This document shows positions 24,969 to 33,257 of a DNA stretch of 59,920 bases, piece by piece. Origin of the DNA: Aalborgiella sp043775055 (GTDB lineage: Bacteria; Pseudomonadota; Gammaproteobacteria; Burkholderiales; Burkholderiaceae_C); the NCBI GenBank assembly GCA_043775055.1, contig JAYVSU010000084.1, forward strand, positions 1-59,920, in the 5' to 3' direction. The position numbers and the translations under genes were made by a program. Each line of letters opens with the position of its first letter. The first letter of the stretch is position 1. The notes under the pieces were generated by a model. The model saw nothing but the letters and a program-made list of their open reading frames with translations, made no database searches and was not told the origin of the DNA.

Positions 24969-26231
24969 GTGTCAGTTTTGCGCAAAGTCTTTATTCGCGG
25001 CATTGGTATGGTTACCCCCTTGGGGTTAAACCGTGGGGATAGTTTTGCAGCGGCTGTTTTGGGGAAAAGCGCCATCGCACCAGCACCCGCGTCGATTTTG
25101 AAGTTGCTGCCCAACGCGCTGGCCGCCAGCGTTAGCAAGGATTTTGAGTCAACGTTGTCCAAAACATCCTTGGGCTTGGATCGTGCGACCCAATTTGCAT
25201 TGGCCGCAACACAAGAAGCGCTGCAAGATGCTGGCTTTGAAGCTAATGAGTCGCAAAAAAGCCGTACCGGTGTCTATATTGGTATTGGTATGGGTGGCGC
25301 TGCAACGATAGATGCGCTCTACACTCGGTTTTTTGAACTTGTGCAGCTGTCAGCTACTGAAAATCGTGACCCGACCGTTATGCACCCCCTTGCCGTACCT
25401 CGGATGATGGCTAATGCCGGCGTTGCAGGTGTCACCATCCAGCACCAACTGCGCGGCCAGTCTTACACCTACAGCATTGCCTGCGCATCGTCATCGGTGG
25501 CTTTGGGCGAAGCCTACCGCGCCTTGCGTCACGGCTATATAGACACTGCCATCGTCATCGGTACCGAGGCCATATTGACGCCTGGGTCCTACGTCGCCTG
25601 GAATGCTTTGCGTGTCATGGCCAAAAAGCGCGACGATGCGCCCGAAGCCAGTTGCCGCCCCTTTGATGCGCAACGTACCGGTTTTGTTCTGGGGGAGGGC
25701 GCTGCCGCCCTGGTGTTGGAGGCTGAAGGTGTCGCGCCAACGTGCAGTCGTTCACCGTATGCTGAATTGTGCGGCTACGGCTCCACGACCGATGGCATGC
25801 ACATCACCCTGCCATCTGCTCAAGGTCAAACCCAAGCCATGAAAATCGCGTTAGCGGATGCTGGCTTGCCTCTGGAAGCGATTGGCTACATCAACGCCCA
25901 TGGTACTGCCACCACCGCGGGCGATGCAACGGAAACCGAATCCATCAAGGCGGCCTTCGGGCAACACGCCAACAAATTAGCCATCAGTTCCACCAAAGCC
26001 GTGCATGGCCATTTGATTGGTGCGGGTGGTGCTTTGGAGTTTGCACTTAGCGTTATGGCATTGGCATCTGGCAGCATTCCACCCACCGCAAACTTAGACA
26101 ACCCAGATCCTGTTTGCGATTTGGATTTTGTACCTCATGTCGCGCGCCATGCTGTGCCACTGCAAGCAGTCATGTCCAATTCTTTTGCGTTTGGTGGTAC
26201 CAACGCTTCATTGATTGCTTGCAAAGTCTAA
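24969..26231 (+). CDS. Beta-ketoacyl-ACP synthase II-like, second KS of the cluster
   Basis: A 420-residue FabF-like condensing enzyme. Catalytic residues are C172 in YSIACASSSV, H311 in NAHGTATTAGD and H348 in STKAVHGHLIGAGG. The start is GTG at 24969. Its base composition looks closer to the flanking housekeeping genes than to the AT-rich genes around it. In aryl-polyene systems one KS without a CLF often starts or supplies the chain and the KS/CLF pair elongates; which does what here cannot be told from sequence. Confidence 0.92.
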   Translation: MSVLRKVFIRGIGMVTPLGLNRGDSFAAAVLGKSAIAPAPASILKLLPNALAASVSKDFESTLSKTSLGLDRATQFALAATQEALQDAGFEANESQKSRTGVYIGIGMGGAATIDALYTRFFELVQLSATENRDPTVMHPLAVPRMMANAGVAGVTIQHQLRGQSYTYSIACASSSVALGEAYRALRHGYIDTAIVIGTEAILTPGSYVAWNALRVMAKKRDDAPEASCRPFDAQRTGFVLGEGAAALVLEAEGVAPTCSRSPYAELCGYGSTTDGMHITLPSAQGQTQAMKIALADAGLPLEAIGYINAHGTATTAGDATETESIKAAFGQHANKLAISSTKAVHGHLIGAGGALEFALSVMALASGSIPPTANLDNPDPVCDLDFVPHVARHAVPLQAVMSNSFAFGGTNASLIACKV

Positions 26232-26276
26232 AGTGTTCTCACCTGAAATGACTGCTGTGATACATGGTGCAACGGC

Positions 26277-26876
26277 ATGAATAAAGAAGCTTTGAAGGAT
26301 TTGACAACCATGGTCGTTGACGAATTGCAGTACCCAATACATCTGGATGAACACGCCATTCAGAATCTCATTCCGCATCGTGATGCCATGTTGTTTCCGC
26401 ATCATGTGACGGTCTTGGATGCCCATCATTTCACGGGTCAGGTGGTCTGGGCCGCTGATGCTTTTGTGGTGAAGGGGCATTTTCCTGGGCGTCCCATTGT
26501 TCCCGGTGTGATCATCGTCGAAGCGGGAGCACAAATCGCAGGTGTTGGTTTGTTGGCCGGTAACCCAAAAGCCAGAGAACGTAAAGATGCCAGTATTGGA
26601 TTATTAGCAGGCATACGCAAATGTTTTTTTAAGCGACCCGTGCCACCAGACATGTTGCTGTCTTACGATTTGCACGTGCGCCATGTAACGGATGATGTGG
26701 TGAACGTGACGGGTGAAGTCAGCTGCGTTTTGGGACCTGTGGCAAGTTTGGAGTTCGCCTTTGCCCAAGCATCAAAGCAAGTTTTGCTAGACAATTTGCA
26801 GCAAGTTGAATCAGACCTGCAAGCGTTAAAAGCGTCGAGTGCTCAAAACTTAGACGCAACGACGGTTGTTTCGTAA
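26277..26876 (+). CDS. FabZ-like 3-hydroxyacyl-ACP dehydratase
   Basis: A 199-residue hot-dog protein longer than FabZ (about 150). The conserved IQNLIPHRDAMLF and KGHFPGRPIVPGVIIVEAGAQ hold the catalytic His and the Pro-Gly turn; the C-terminal ~45 residues are an extra helical tail. It is the third dehydratase-type gene of the cluster, and the only one close to canonical FabZ. It precedes the PAP2-type gene by 5 bases. Confidence 0.85.
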   Translation: MNKEALKDLTTMVVDELQYPIHLDEHAIQNLIPHRDAMLFPHHVTVLDAHHFTGQVVWAADAFVVKGHFPGRPIVPGVIIVEAGAQIAGVGLLAGNPKARERKDASIGLLAGIRKCFFKRPVPPDMLLSYDLHVRHVTDDVVNVTGEVSCVLGPVASLEFAFAQASKQVLLDNLQQVESDLQALKASSAQNLDATTVVS

Positions 26877-26881
26877 AAAGT

Positions 26882-27568
26882 ATGAACAGCACTGCTGCAA
26901 GCCAGCCGCTCAGTTGGCATGCACAAATTGTTTATCGCCTCAAAAGCGATTGGCTTTTAAAATCGGTGGGTACCAGCGTCTTTATGGCGGCGTTCTTTTA
27001 TTGCTATTTTGCGGTGTTGAGATCGCCAGCCTTTCCCGTGGGTATCATGCTTACGACACCTGTAGACGATGCCATTATTTTTTGGCCATCGGCTTTTTAT
27101 ATTTATGCCTCTTTATGGGTTTACACCTCACTGGTGCCCGCGCTGCAGCCTAGCTTCTATCGGCTCACCGTGTATGGGTGGGGGATTGGTTTGGTTTGCG
27201 CAACAGGCTTGGTCTTCTTTTACTTCTGGCCAACAGCCGTCCCATTTAGCTCAGCCAACTGGTTCAACGACCCAAGCATGAAGGTTTTGCGTGAGCTGGA
27301 TATGGCGGGCAATGCCTGCCCTTCTCTGCATGTCGCCAGCAGCATCTTCACAGCCATGTGCATGCGGCGTCAATTGAGCAGTATGGCTTGTCCCAACTGG
27401 TTGCATGCTATCAACTGGGTATGGGGTACCTTGATTGTTTACTCCACCATGGCCATCAAGCAACATGTGATGTGGGACGTTGTGGCTGGACTCATCCTCG
27501 GGATTGTCTTCGCAGTTTTGTATCAAAAATTTGAAACACGCGTGTTGCAAAAACCACACCGTTTTTGA
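26882..27568 (+). CDS. PAP2-like membrane phosphatase/phosphotransferase
   Basis: A 228-residue membrane protein with about six helices. The second PAP2 motif is CPSLHVASSIF and the third is STMAIKQHVMWDVVAG with its His and Asp. I do not see the first motif (KxxxxxxRP), as in the PAP2_3/inositolphosphotransferase-like group (PF14378). It could dephosphorylate a lipid intermediate or transfer a head group. It is the right edge of the polyene cluster and is convergent with lolD. Confidence 0.8.
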   Translation: MNSTAASQPLSWHAQIVYRLKSDWLLKSVGTSVFMAAFFYCYFAVLRSPAFPVGIMLTTPVDDAIIFWPSAFYIYASLWVYTSLVPALQPSFYRLTVYGWGIGLVCATGLVFFYFWPTAVPFSSANWFNDPSMKVLRELDMAGNACPSLHVASSIFTAMCMRRQLSSMACPNWLHAINWVWGTLIVYSTMAIKQHVMWDVVAGLILGIVFAVLYQKFETRVLQKPHRF

Positions 27569-27581
27569 TGGCAATCGCCAG

Positions 27582-28277
27582 TTAAGACGACTGCAACACC
27601 CCGCTGATCAAACGCAATTGCCGGTCACAGCGCGCTGCCAAAGCCTCGTCATGGGTCACCACCACGAAAGCGGTGCCGTGGGTTTTGGCCAGATTGATCA
27701 TCAGGTCAAACACCGCATTGGCGGTGGTGCGGTCAAGGTTGCCAGTCGGTTCATCGGCCAACACGCAGGCCGGTTGCGTGACCAAAGCGCGGGCGATGGC
27801 GACGCGCTGGCGTTCGCCGCCAGACAGCTCGGCAGGGCGATGATGGACGCGGTCTTTCAAACCGACATCAGCGAGTGTTTTGATCGCTGCCGTTGCTGCG
27901 TCCGCCTCTGACATGCGCCGAATCCATAGCGGCATGGCGACGTTGTCTTGCGCGCTGAACTCTGCCAGCAAGTGGTGAAACTGATAGACAAAACCCAGGT
28001 GCTGGTTGCGCAAGCGGCCAATTTCTGCCTCGTCAAGCGACGCTAATTCCTGCCCTTGCAAACGCACCGAGCCTTTTGTGGGTGAATCTAACCCGCCCAA
28101 CAGGTGCAGCAACGTGCTTTTGCCGGAGCCCGAAGCGCCCACAATTGCCAAAATTTCCCCTGCATGAACTTGCAAGTCCACGCCTTGCAGTACCGTCACA
28201 TCTAAAGGGCCTTCGACGAAGCGTTTGCCAAGACCTGTGGCCGATAACACCACTTTGTTTGCATTGAGATCATTCAT
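27582..28277 (-). CDS. lolD: Lipoprotein-releasing ABC transporter ATPase LolD
   Basis: A 231-residue ABC ATPase that powers extraction of outer-membrane lipoproteins. Walker A is GASGSGKST, the signature is LSGGERQRVAIARAL, Walker B is ACVLADEPTGNLD and the H-loop is VVTHDE. I place the start at ATG 28277 (MNDLNANK), which overlaps the lolC stop by 8 bases; a longer reading to 28340 lies inside lolC. Confidence 0.95.
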   Translation of the reverse strand: MNDLNANKVVLSATGLGKRFVEGPLDVTVLQGVDLQVHAGEILAIVGASGSGKSTLLHLLGGLDSPTKGSVRLQGQELASLDEAEIGRLRNQHLGFVYQFHHLLAEFSAQDNVAMPLWIRRMSEADAATAAIKTLADVGLKDRVHHRPAELSGGERQRVAIARALVTQPACVLADEPTGNLDRTTANAVFDLMINLAKTHGTAFVVVTHDEALAARCDRQLRLISGVLQSS

Positions 28278-29541
28278 AACGTAAGGCTTCGGCTGGATTG
28301 ATACGGCTGGCGCGCCAGCTCGGGTACAAGGTCGCGGCAAAGGCCAAAACGAGGGAGATGATGGATATCGGCATGATGTCGCTCATTTGCGGCTCACTGG
28401 GCATGCCGCTCAACAGGTAAATGTCTTTGGGCAAAAAGCTGGCGTTGAACAGACGCTCGATAAAGGGCACGATCACGTCAATTTTGAAGGCAATGCCCAA
28501 GCCCAGCAGTAGGCCGGACAAGGTGCCAATCACCCCCACGGTTGCGCCCTGCACCACAAAAATGCCCATGATGCTTTTGGGGCTGGCTCCCAGCGTGCGC
28601 AAAATGGCGATGTCGGCGCGTTTGTCGGTCACCGTCATCACCAGCGTGGAGACCAAGTTGAAGGCGGCGACGGCGACGATCAGCGTCAAAATAATGAACA
28701 TCATGCGTTTTTCGACCTGTACAGCGGCAAACCAGGTTTTGTTTTGCCGCGTCCAGTCGCGGACTATCAAATCGCCGCTAAGGCTTTGGGTTAATTCTTG
28801 GGCCACCACACGGGCTTGGTGCAAGTCTTTGAGTTTGAGGCGAATGCCGGTCGGCCCTTCCAAACGGAACAACTTGGCCGCGTCGTCCATGTGCATCATC
28901 GCCAGCGTGGCGTCGTACTCGTAATGACCCGAGTCAAAGGTACCAACCACGGTCAGCTGCTTCATGCGCGGCACCACGCCAGCGGGAGTGACTTGGCCGC
29001 TCGGGGCGATGAGGGTGACGCGGTCGCCTTTGCCCACGCCCAGTTGCCGCGCCAGCTCGTAGCCTAAAACAACGCCAAACTCGCCCGGTACCAAAGCGTT
29101 GATGGCGCTGATGTTTTGCGCACTGGCGGCCAAATCGGTCACCTGGCGCTCGGTGGCGGGGTCAATGCCGCGCACCAAGGTGCCTTTCATGTCCTCGCCG
29201 CGCGCCAGCAAGGCTTGGGTGGCGATGAAAACCGACGTGCCCACCACCTGTGGGTTTTTCTTGGCTTCAGTCAGCGTGCGGGCTGCATCGGGCAACGCTG
29301 CGCCGCTGGGATTGAAAATCTCGATATGCGAAACCACGCCCAACATCCGGTCGCGCACCTCTTTTTGAAAGCCGTTCATCACCGACAACACAATGATCAG
29401 TGCCGCCACACCCAGCGCAATGCCCAGCATCGAGACCCCCGAGATGAAGGAGATAAAGCCATTGCGCCGCGTGGCACGGCCCGCGCGGGTGTAGCGCCAG
29501 CCTAGTTTGAGCTCATAGGGGAGCTGAAAGGGGAATTTCAT
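28270..29541 (-). CDS. lolC: Lipoprotein-releasing ABC transporter permease LolC/E
   Basis: A 423-residue inner-membrane permease with one N-terminal helix (SFISGVSMLGIALGVAALIIVLS begins it), a large periplasmic MacB-like domain and three C-terminal helices. NGFISFISGVSMLGIALGV is characteristic of LolCE. ATG at 29541 (MKFPFQLPYELKLGWRYT) is the family-like start; the extension to 29628 is not. There is one permease gene beside lolD, which fits a LolF-like homodimer if no second permease gene exists elsewhere in the genome. Confidence 0.94.
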   Translation of the reverse strand: MKFPFQLPYELKLGWRYTRAGRATRRNGFISFISGVSMLGIALGVAALIIVLSVMNGFQKEVRDRMLGVVSHIEIFNPSGAALPDAARTLTEAKKNPQVVGTSVFIATQALLARGEDMKGTLVRGIDPATERQVTDLAASAQNISAINALVPGEFGVVLGYELARQLGVGKGDRVTLIAPSGQVTPAGVVPRMKQLTVVGTFDSGHYEYDATLAMMHMDDAAKLFRLEGPTGIRLKLKDLHQARVVAQELTQSLSGDLIVRDWTRQNKTWFAAVQVEKRMMFIILTLIVAVAAFNLVSTLVMTVTDKRADIAILRTLGASPKSIMGIFVVQGATVGVIGTLSGLLLGLGIAFKIDVIVPFIERLFNASFLPKDIYLLSGMPSEPQMSDIMPISIISLVLAFAATLYPSWRASRINPAEALRYE

Positions 29542-29607
29542 AGGTAGTGATGGTAGCAGTGACTGCATTTGTAACAGAGGAAGTGCTGGTAGCGACGACA
29601 ATAAGAC

Positions 29608-30657
29608 ATGTCTGAAACTGCTCACCATCTACTGATTCCCTTTGCCGCCGTAAGTTCAGAAGCCGCCGCCCAGCATCTGCAGGACTTGAAACTGCCGAAC
29701 CTGCGCGTGCTCTTGAACACCTTGACCTTGGTCAGCAGCGACGTGGGCACGGATGAGTCGTTCTCCCCCCCACACGAACGGGCCTTGGCCAAGGCGTACG
29801 GCCTGCCGGTGGTCGATGGCTACATCCCGTGGGCGGCGCAAGAAGCGGCCAAGCTGGGTTTAAAAGAGGCGGATTCTGCGGTGTGGGGCTGGGCCTCGCT
29901 GTGCAACTACTTTGTCGGCACCGGCAGCATGACGCTGGAAGACCCCGTTCAATTGCAGGTTACCGAGGCGGAATCACGCCAGTTGCTGGCCGATATGGAG
30001 CCGTACTTTGTGGAAGATGGCATTGTTTTGCACTACGTTACCCCGACCCGCTGGCTGGCTCGTGGCGCACCGTTAAAAGATGTTCGTACCGCTTCTCTGG
30101 ACCGCGTGGTGGGTCGCAATTTGGATGCTTGGCAACCTGAGGGACAACCCGGCGCAGAGCCGCCTCAAGACGGGTTAGCCCCCTCGGGGGGCAGCGCAGC
30201 ACACGCAGTGGCAAGCGTGGGGGTGAAATCAGCTGCCAAGTTGCGCCGTTTGCAAAATGAGATGCAAATGTTACTGTACACTCATACAGTAAATAACGAA
30301 AGAAGCCGTGCCAGAGCTGCCGCCATCAATTCGATCTGGCTGCATGGAACGGGTGAATTGACAGCGCCTCAGCCGAAAGTGAGCACTAACATCAATGTGA
30401 CTAGAAGTCTTGCTGACGCTGCGTTGAAAGAGGATTGGCAAGCTTGGACGAAAGCTTGGGCGCAATTGGATGCGACGCTATGTGCCGACTTGCTTAAGCG
30501 CACCCAAGCCGGTGAGCCAATTACTTTGACTTTGTGCGGCGAGCGGGGCTTCCAAACCTATGCCTTTCAGCTCAAAACGGGTTGGAGTGGCTTGAAAGCC
30601 CGTTTTGGAGTTATTTTTGGCCTGCAGCCGGCGTATTTATTGCTTAGTAAGCTATAA
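29608..30657 (+). CDS. Conserved beta-proteobacterial protein (COG4255-like), remodelled by two repeats
   Basis: A 349-residue soluble protein beginning HLLIPFAAVSS with LPNLRVLL, SPPHERALAKAYGL, ESRQLLADMEPYF, TASLDRVVGRN and LLYTHTVNNERSRARAAA. These are conserved in a family found upstream of recJ in Burkholderiales, often labelled as a phosphoglycerate-mutase-like or regulatory protein; I know of no proven activity. Between the conserved RNLDAW and KLRRLQNEMQ lies an in-frame GC-rich repeat (30165-30227) translated as PQDGLAPSGGSAAHAVASV. The last ~15 codons and the stop come from a copy of the AT-rich dispersed repeat (FGLQPAYLLLSKL). Confidence 0.8.
   Translation: MSETAHHLLIPFAAVSSEAAAQHLQDLKLPNLRVLLNTLTLVSSDVGTDESFSPPHERALAKAYGLPVVDGYIPWAAQEAAKLGLKEADSAVWGWASLCNYFVGTGSMTLEDPVQLQVTEAESRQLLADMEPYFVEDGIVLHYVTPTRWLARGAPLKDVRTASLDRVVGRNLDAWQPEGQPGAEPPQDGLAPSGGSAAHAVASVGVKSAAKLRRLQNEMQMLLYTHTVNNERSRARAAAINSIWLHGTGELTAPQPKVSTNINVTRSLADAALKEDWQAWTKAWAQLDATLCADLLKRTQAGEPITLTLCGERGFQTYAFQLKTGWSGLKARFGVIFGLQPAYLLLSKL
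30165..30227 (+). repeat. GC-rich repeat translated inside the 349-aa protein
   Basis: The stretch contains GCCCCCTCGGGGGGCAGCG followed by CACACGCAGTGGCAAGCGTGGGGG. From memory, this resembles a GC-rich intergenic repeat abundant in Comamonadaceae genomes. Here it keeps the reading frame and encodes a Gly/Ala/Ser-rich insert between two conserved blocks. I found no second copy in this window. Confidence 0.6.
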
Positions 30658-30665
30658 AAAAGATA
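30607..30665 (-). repeat. Dispersed repeat, copy 4, forming the 3' end of the 349-aa gene
   Basis: On the minus strand it reads TTATAGCTTACTAAGCAATAAATACGCCGGCTGCAG in two contiguous parts, followed by an A-rich tail. In the gene it is read as FGLQPAYLLLSKL and then TAA, a frame different from the other reverse copies. The element therefore supplies both C-terminal residues and the stop codon. Confidence 0.8.
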
Positions 30666-30679
30666 GTAAAAGTTAAATT

Positions 30680-32407
30680 ATGAAAATCACCGTTCGCGAC
30701 GTCCCCCCGCGCGCCGCTTGGGCGCTGGAGCAAACCGGCGTGCACCCGCTGTTGGCACGCTTGTATGCAGCGCGCGGCGTCAACACCAAAGAGCAGTTAG
30801 ACGACGGCTTGGCGTTGTTGCTGCCGCCTAGCAGTTTAAAAGGTGTAGCTGATGCCGCTGTGCTCTTGGCCGACGCCATCTTTCAAAACAAGCGCCTGTG
30901 CATCGTGGCGGACTACGATTGCGACGGCGCGACCGCCTGCGCCGTCGGCGTGCGCGGTCTGCGTCTGCTGGGTGCCAAACACGTCACTTACCTCGTACCC
31001 GACCGCGTCGTGGACGGCTATGGGCTGACCTCGCCGATCTCCGAACGCGTCAAAGCCAGTGCTGCGGACGTGCTGATTACCGTCGACAACGGCATCGCCA
31101 GTTTTGACGGCGTCGCGACGGCCAAAGCGCTGGGGCTACAGGTGGTGGTGACGGATCACCATTTGCCCGCCGTGGTGGATGGCGCTATCAAGCTGCCCGA
31201 CGCCGACGTCATCGTCAACCCGAACCAGCCCGGTTGCGGGTTTGAGAGCAAATCCATCGCCGGTGTCGGCGTGATGTTTTATGTGTTGCTGGCGCTGCGG
31301 GCAGAGCTGCGCCAACGCGGTGTTTTTACCGCACAAAATCAGCCCAAGCTGGACAATTTGCTGCCCTTGGTGGCGCTCGGCACCGTGGCTGACGTCGTGA
31401 AATTGGACGCTAACAACCGCCGCCTCGTCGCCCAAGGCCTAAAACGCATCCGAGCCGGCGTATTACCTACTGGTATTGCTAGTCTTTTCATAGCGGCAGG
31501 GCGCAAAGCATCGGTCGCCACCAGTTTCGACTTCGGCTTTGCACTGGGCCCGCGCATCAACGCTGCTGGCCGCCTGTCGGACATGACGCTGGGCATCGAG
31601 TGCCTGCTGACCGATGACGCCAGCCGCGCCGACGAGCTGGCCCGCACCCTGGACGGCATCAACCGCCAGCGCCGCGAGCTCGAAGGCGACATGCGCGAGC
31701 AAGCGTTTGTGATGGCGGAGTCGTTGTTTGAGGACACCGAGGATGCGCCACCGGCGATTTGCGTCTTCGACCCTGACTTTCACGAAGGCGTGGTCGGCAT
31801 CGTCGCCGCGCGGCTCAAAGACAAGCTGCACCGCCCGAGTTTCGTCTTCGCGGCCAGTGGCGCAACTGGTAAATCGCATGAATTGAAAGGCTCGGGTCGC
31901 TCCATCCCCGGTTTTCACCTGCGCGATGCGCTCGATCTGGTCGCCAAACGGCACCCCGGCGTGCTCTTGCGCTTCGGTGGCCACGCCATGGCGGCGGGGT
32001 GTACGATTTTGGAGGAGCGCTTTGACGAGTTTGAAGCCGCGCTCAGCCAAGTCGCCGCTGAGTGGCTGGACGAGGAGTCCTTAACCCGCTCCCTCACCAC
32101 CGACGGTGCTTTAGACCCCAACTATTTGCGGGTTGACCTGATCGACATGCTAGACCGAGAGGTCTGGGGCCAGGGCTTTGCCGCGCCGACCTTCAGTGAA
32201 GAAGTCGAGGTGCTGTCGCAGCGCATCGTCGGGCAAAACCACTTGGCCTTGAAGCTCAAACACCAAGGCCAGCCGATAGACGGCATGTGGTTCGGCCACA
32301 CCGAGCAACTGCCCTCAAAGGTGAAACTGGCGTTTCGGCTGGATGCGGCGGAGTGGAATGGGCGCAGGGTGATTAAGTTTTTGATTGAGGGGGTGGAAGG
32401 GGTTTAG
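30680..32407 (+). CDS. recJ: Single-stranded-DNA-specific exonuclease RecJ
   Basis: A 575-residue DHH-family 5'-3' exonuclease acting in recombination and mismatch repair. Motifs are VADYDCDGATA (I), TVDNGI (II), VVTDHHLP (III, DHH) and a fourth Asp in GTVADVVKLD; the DHHA1 part shows GSGRSIPGFHLRDAL and GGHAMAAGCTI. The C-terminal OB-fold (VWGQGFAAPTFSEEVEVLS) is present and the length is normal. A stretch near 31450-31496 looks like the dispersed repeat but keeps the family length, so I do not count it as an insertion. Confidence 0.97.
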   Translation: MKITVRDVPPRAAWALEQTGVHPLLARLYAARGVNTKEQLDDGLALLLPPSSLKGVADAAVLLADAIFQNKRLCIVADYDCDGATACAVGVRGLRLLGAKHVTYLVPDRVVDGYGLTSPISERVKASAADVLITVDNGIASFDGVATAKALGLQVVVTDHHLPAVVDGAIKLPDADVIVNPNQPGCGFESKSIAGVGVMFYVLLALRAELRQRGVFTAQNQPKLDNLLPLVALGTVADVVKLDANNRRLVAQGLKRIRAGVLPTGIASLFIAAGRKASVATSFDFGFALGPRINAAGRLSDMTLGIECLLTDDASRADELARTLDGINRQRRELEGDMREQAFVMAESLFEDTEDAPPAICVFDPDFHEGVVGIVAARLKDKLHRPSFVFAASGATGKSHELKGSGRSIPGFHLRDALDLVAKRHPGVLLRFGGHAMAAGCTILEERFDEFEAALSQVAAEWLDEESLTRSLTTDGALDPNYLRVDLIDMLDREVWGQGFAAPTFSEEVEVLSQRIVGQNHLALKLKHQGQPIDGMWFGHTEQLPSKVKLAFRLDAAEWNGRRVIKFLIEGVEGV

Positions 32408-32420
32408 TTCTGAAATCATC

Positions 32421-33017
32421 ATGCATAATTTGCATATGAATGATTTGCTTAACTTAAACGAACCTACCGCTCTTGCTGGTATTTGGGCGGATACGCGCGC
32501 ACTTGGCTTCACCATGGCTTCTGAGCCACTGACCTGTTCACTTTTACGCACACTGGCAGCCGCCAAGCCTGCCGCGCAATTGCTAGAGTTGGGTTCGGGG
32601 ACGGGTCTGTCCACGGCGTGGCTGTTGGACGGTATGGATACCCAGTCGCACTTAACCACGGTCGACAACGACCCCGCCTTGTTGGAAGTCTTGAACCGCC
32701 ATTTGGGTTCAGACCCACGGATTAAGGTTGTCTGCGCTGATGGCGATGATTTTGTGCAGTCGTTGCTCGGGCAGCGTTTTGACCTCATTTTTGCCGACAC
32801 ATGGGCAGGCAAGTACCGCTTGCTCGACGAGGTGCTGGCCATGCTCAATCCAGCCGGTTTGTACATCATCGACGACATGCTCCCGCAACCCAACTGGCCA
32901 GCGGGTCACGCAGAGAAGGTTGCGAACTTGATTGCGACACTGGAGCAGCGGCAGGACTTTCACATCACCAAGTTGTCGTGGGCAAGTGGGGTGGTTATCG
33001 CTACGAAGCTTAAATAA
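32421..33017 (+). CDS. O-methyltransferase-like class I SAM methyltransferase
   Basis: A protein of 198 residues with motif I LLELGSGTGLSTAWLLDG, an acidic VDNDPA after strand 2, FDLIFADTWAGKY at strand 4 and GLYIIDDMLPQPNW at strand 5. This is the arrangement of metal-dependent catechol-type O-methyltransferases (DUF-like small relatives). The substrate is unknown. Starts at 32421 and 32436 are both possible; a longer reading to 32385 lies inside recJ. Confidence 0.82.
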   Translation: MHNLHMNDLLNLNEPTALAGIWADTRALGFTMASEPLTCSLLRTLAAAKPAAQLLELGSGTGLSTAWLLDGMDTQSHLTTVDNDPALLEVLNRHLGSDPRIKVVCADGDDFVQSLLGQRFDLIFADTWAGKYRLLDEVLAMLNPAGLYIIDDMLPQPNWPAGHAEKVANLIATLEQRQDFHITKLSWASGVVIATKLK

Positions 33018-33029
33018 TAAGTTTTAAGT

Positions 33030-33090
33030 AGTTTTTTGGCTGTAGTCGGCGTATTTATTAATTAGTTTGCTATTTTTTATATAGTAAAAA
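33030..33090 (-). repeat. Dispersed repeat, copy 5 (intergenic)
   Basis: The element lies just after the methyltransferase stop. The minus strand shows TAGCAAACTAATTAATAAATAC and then GCCGACTACAGCCAAAAAAC. It is one of two convincing intergenic copies and shares TAGCAAACTA with copy 1 at 1301-1365. Confidence 0.8.
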
Positions 33091-33106
33091 TACTTTTGAA
33101 GGAGTA

Positions 33107-33190
33107 AGTTGACTGCGTCGGGCAAGGGCTGGCGCTGTCTGAGCGAAGCGAGTTTGGCAGCTCTTGCTCGGCGCGGTCAGCTTAATCCGT
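33107..33190. repeat. Imperfect palindromic GC-rich element upstream of the PHP gene
   Basis: The left part GCAAGGGCTGGCGCTG and the right part GGCAGCTCTTGC are imperfect inverted partners around TCTGAGCGAAGCGAG. It resembles intergenic repeats I associate with Comamonadaceae genomes, but there is no other copy in this window. It fills most of the gap between copy 5 of the AT-rich repeat and the PHP gene, so that gap holds two stacked repeats and no gene. Confidence 0.45.
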
Positions 33191-33233
33191 CGAGTGAGGG
33201 TTTGGTAAACGTGCCAAATGTGTAAGTTCTTTT

Positions 33234-33257
33234 CACAAAGCCTAAAATAGCTTTGTG
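33234..33257. promoter_or_regulatory. Inverted repeat covering the GTG start of the PHP gene
   Basis: CACAAAGC (33234-33241) and GCTTTGTG (33250-33257) are perfect 8-base arms around CTAAAATA. The right arm ends in the GTG initiation codon and the expected ribosome-binding position falls in the loop. In RNA it could form a weak hairpin across the start; in DNA it could be an operator. No clear Shine-Dalgarno sequence is visible. Confidence 0.4.

Noticed and set aside
26866..27153. A 95-codon frame overlapping the PAP2-like gene
   Set aside because: It lies out of frame in a gene with recognisable PAP2 motifs and has no ribosome site of its own.
9653..27568. Cluster as a genomic island with mobile-element borders
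   Set aside because: No integrase, transposase, tRNA gene or direct repeat was seen at either edge; the AT-richer look alone does not show recent transfer.
9653..27568. Cluster as ordinary fatty acid synthesis genes
   Set aside because: The CLF-like partner, AMP ligase, LolA-like carrier, MMPL exporter and halogenase-like gene do not occur in fab operons.
31450..31496. Stretch in recJ resembling the dispersed repeat (GAGCCGGCGTATTACC...)
   Set aside because: The RecJ protein keeps normal family length and residues (RIRAG...) there, so the similarity may be chance; not counted among the nine copies.
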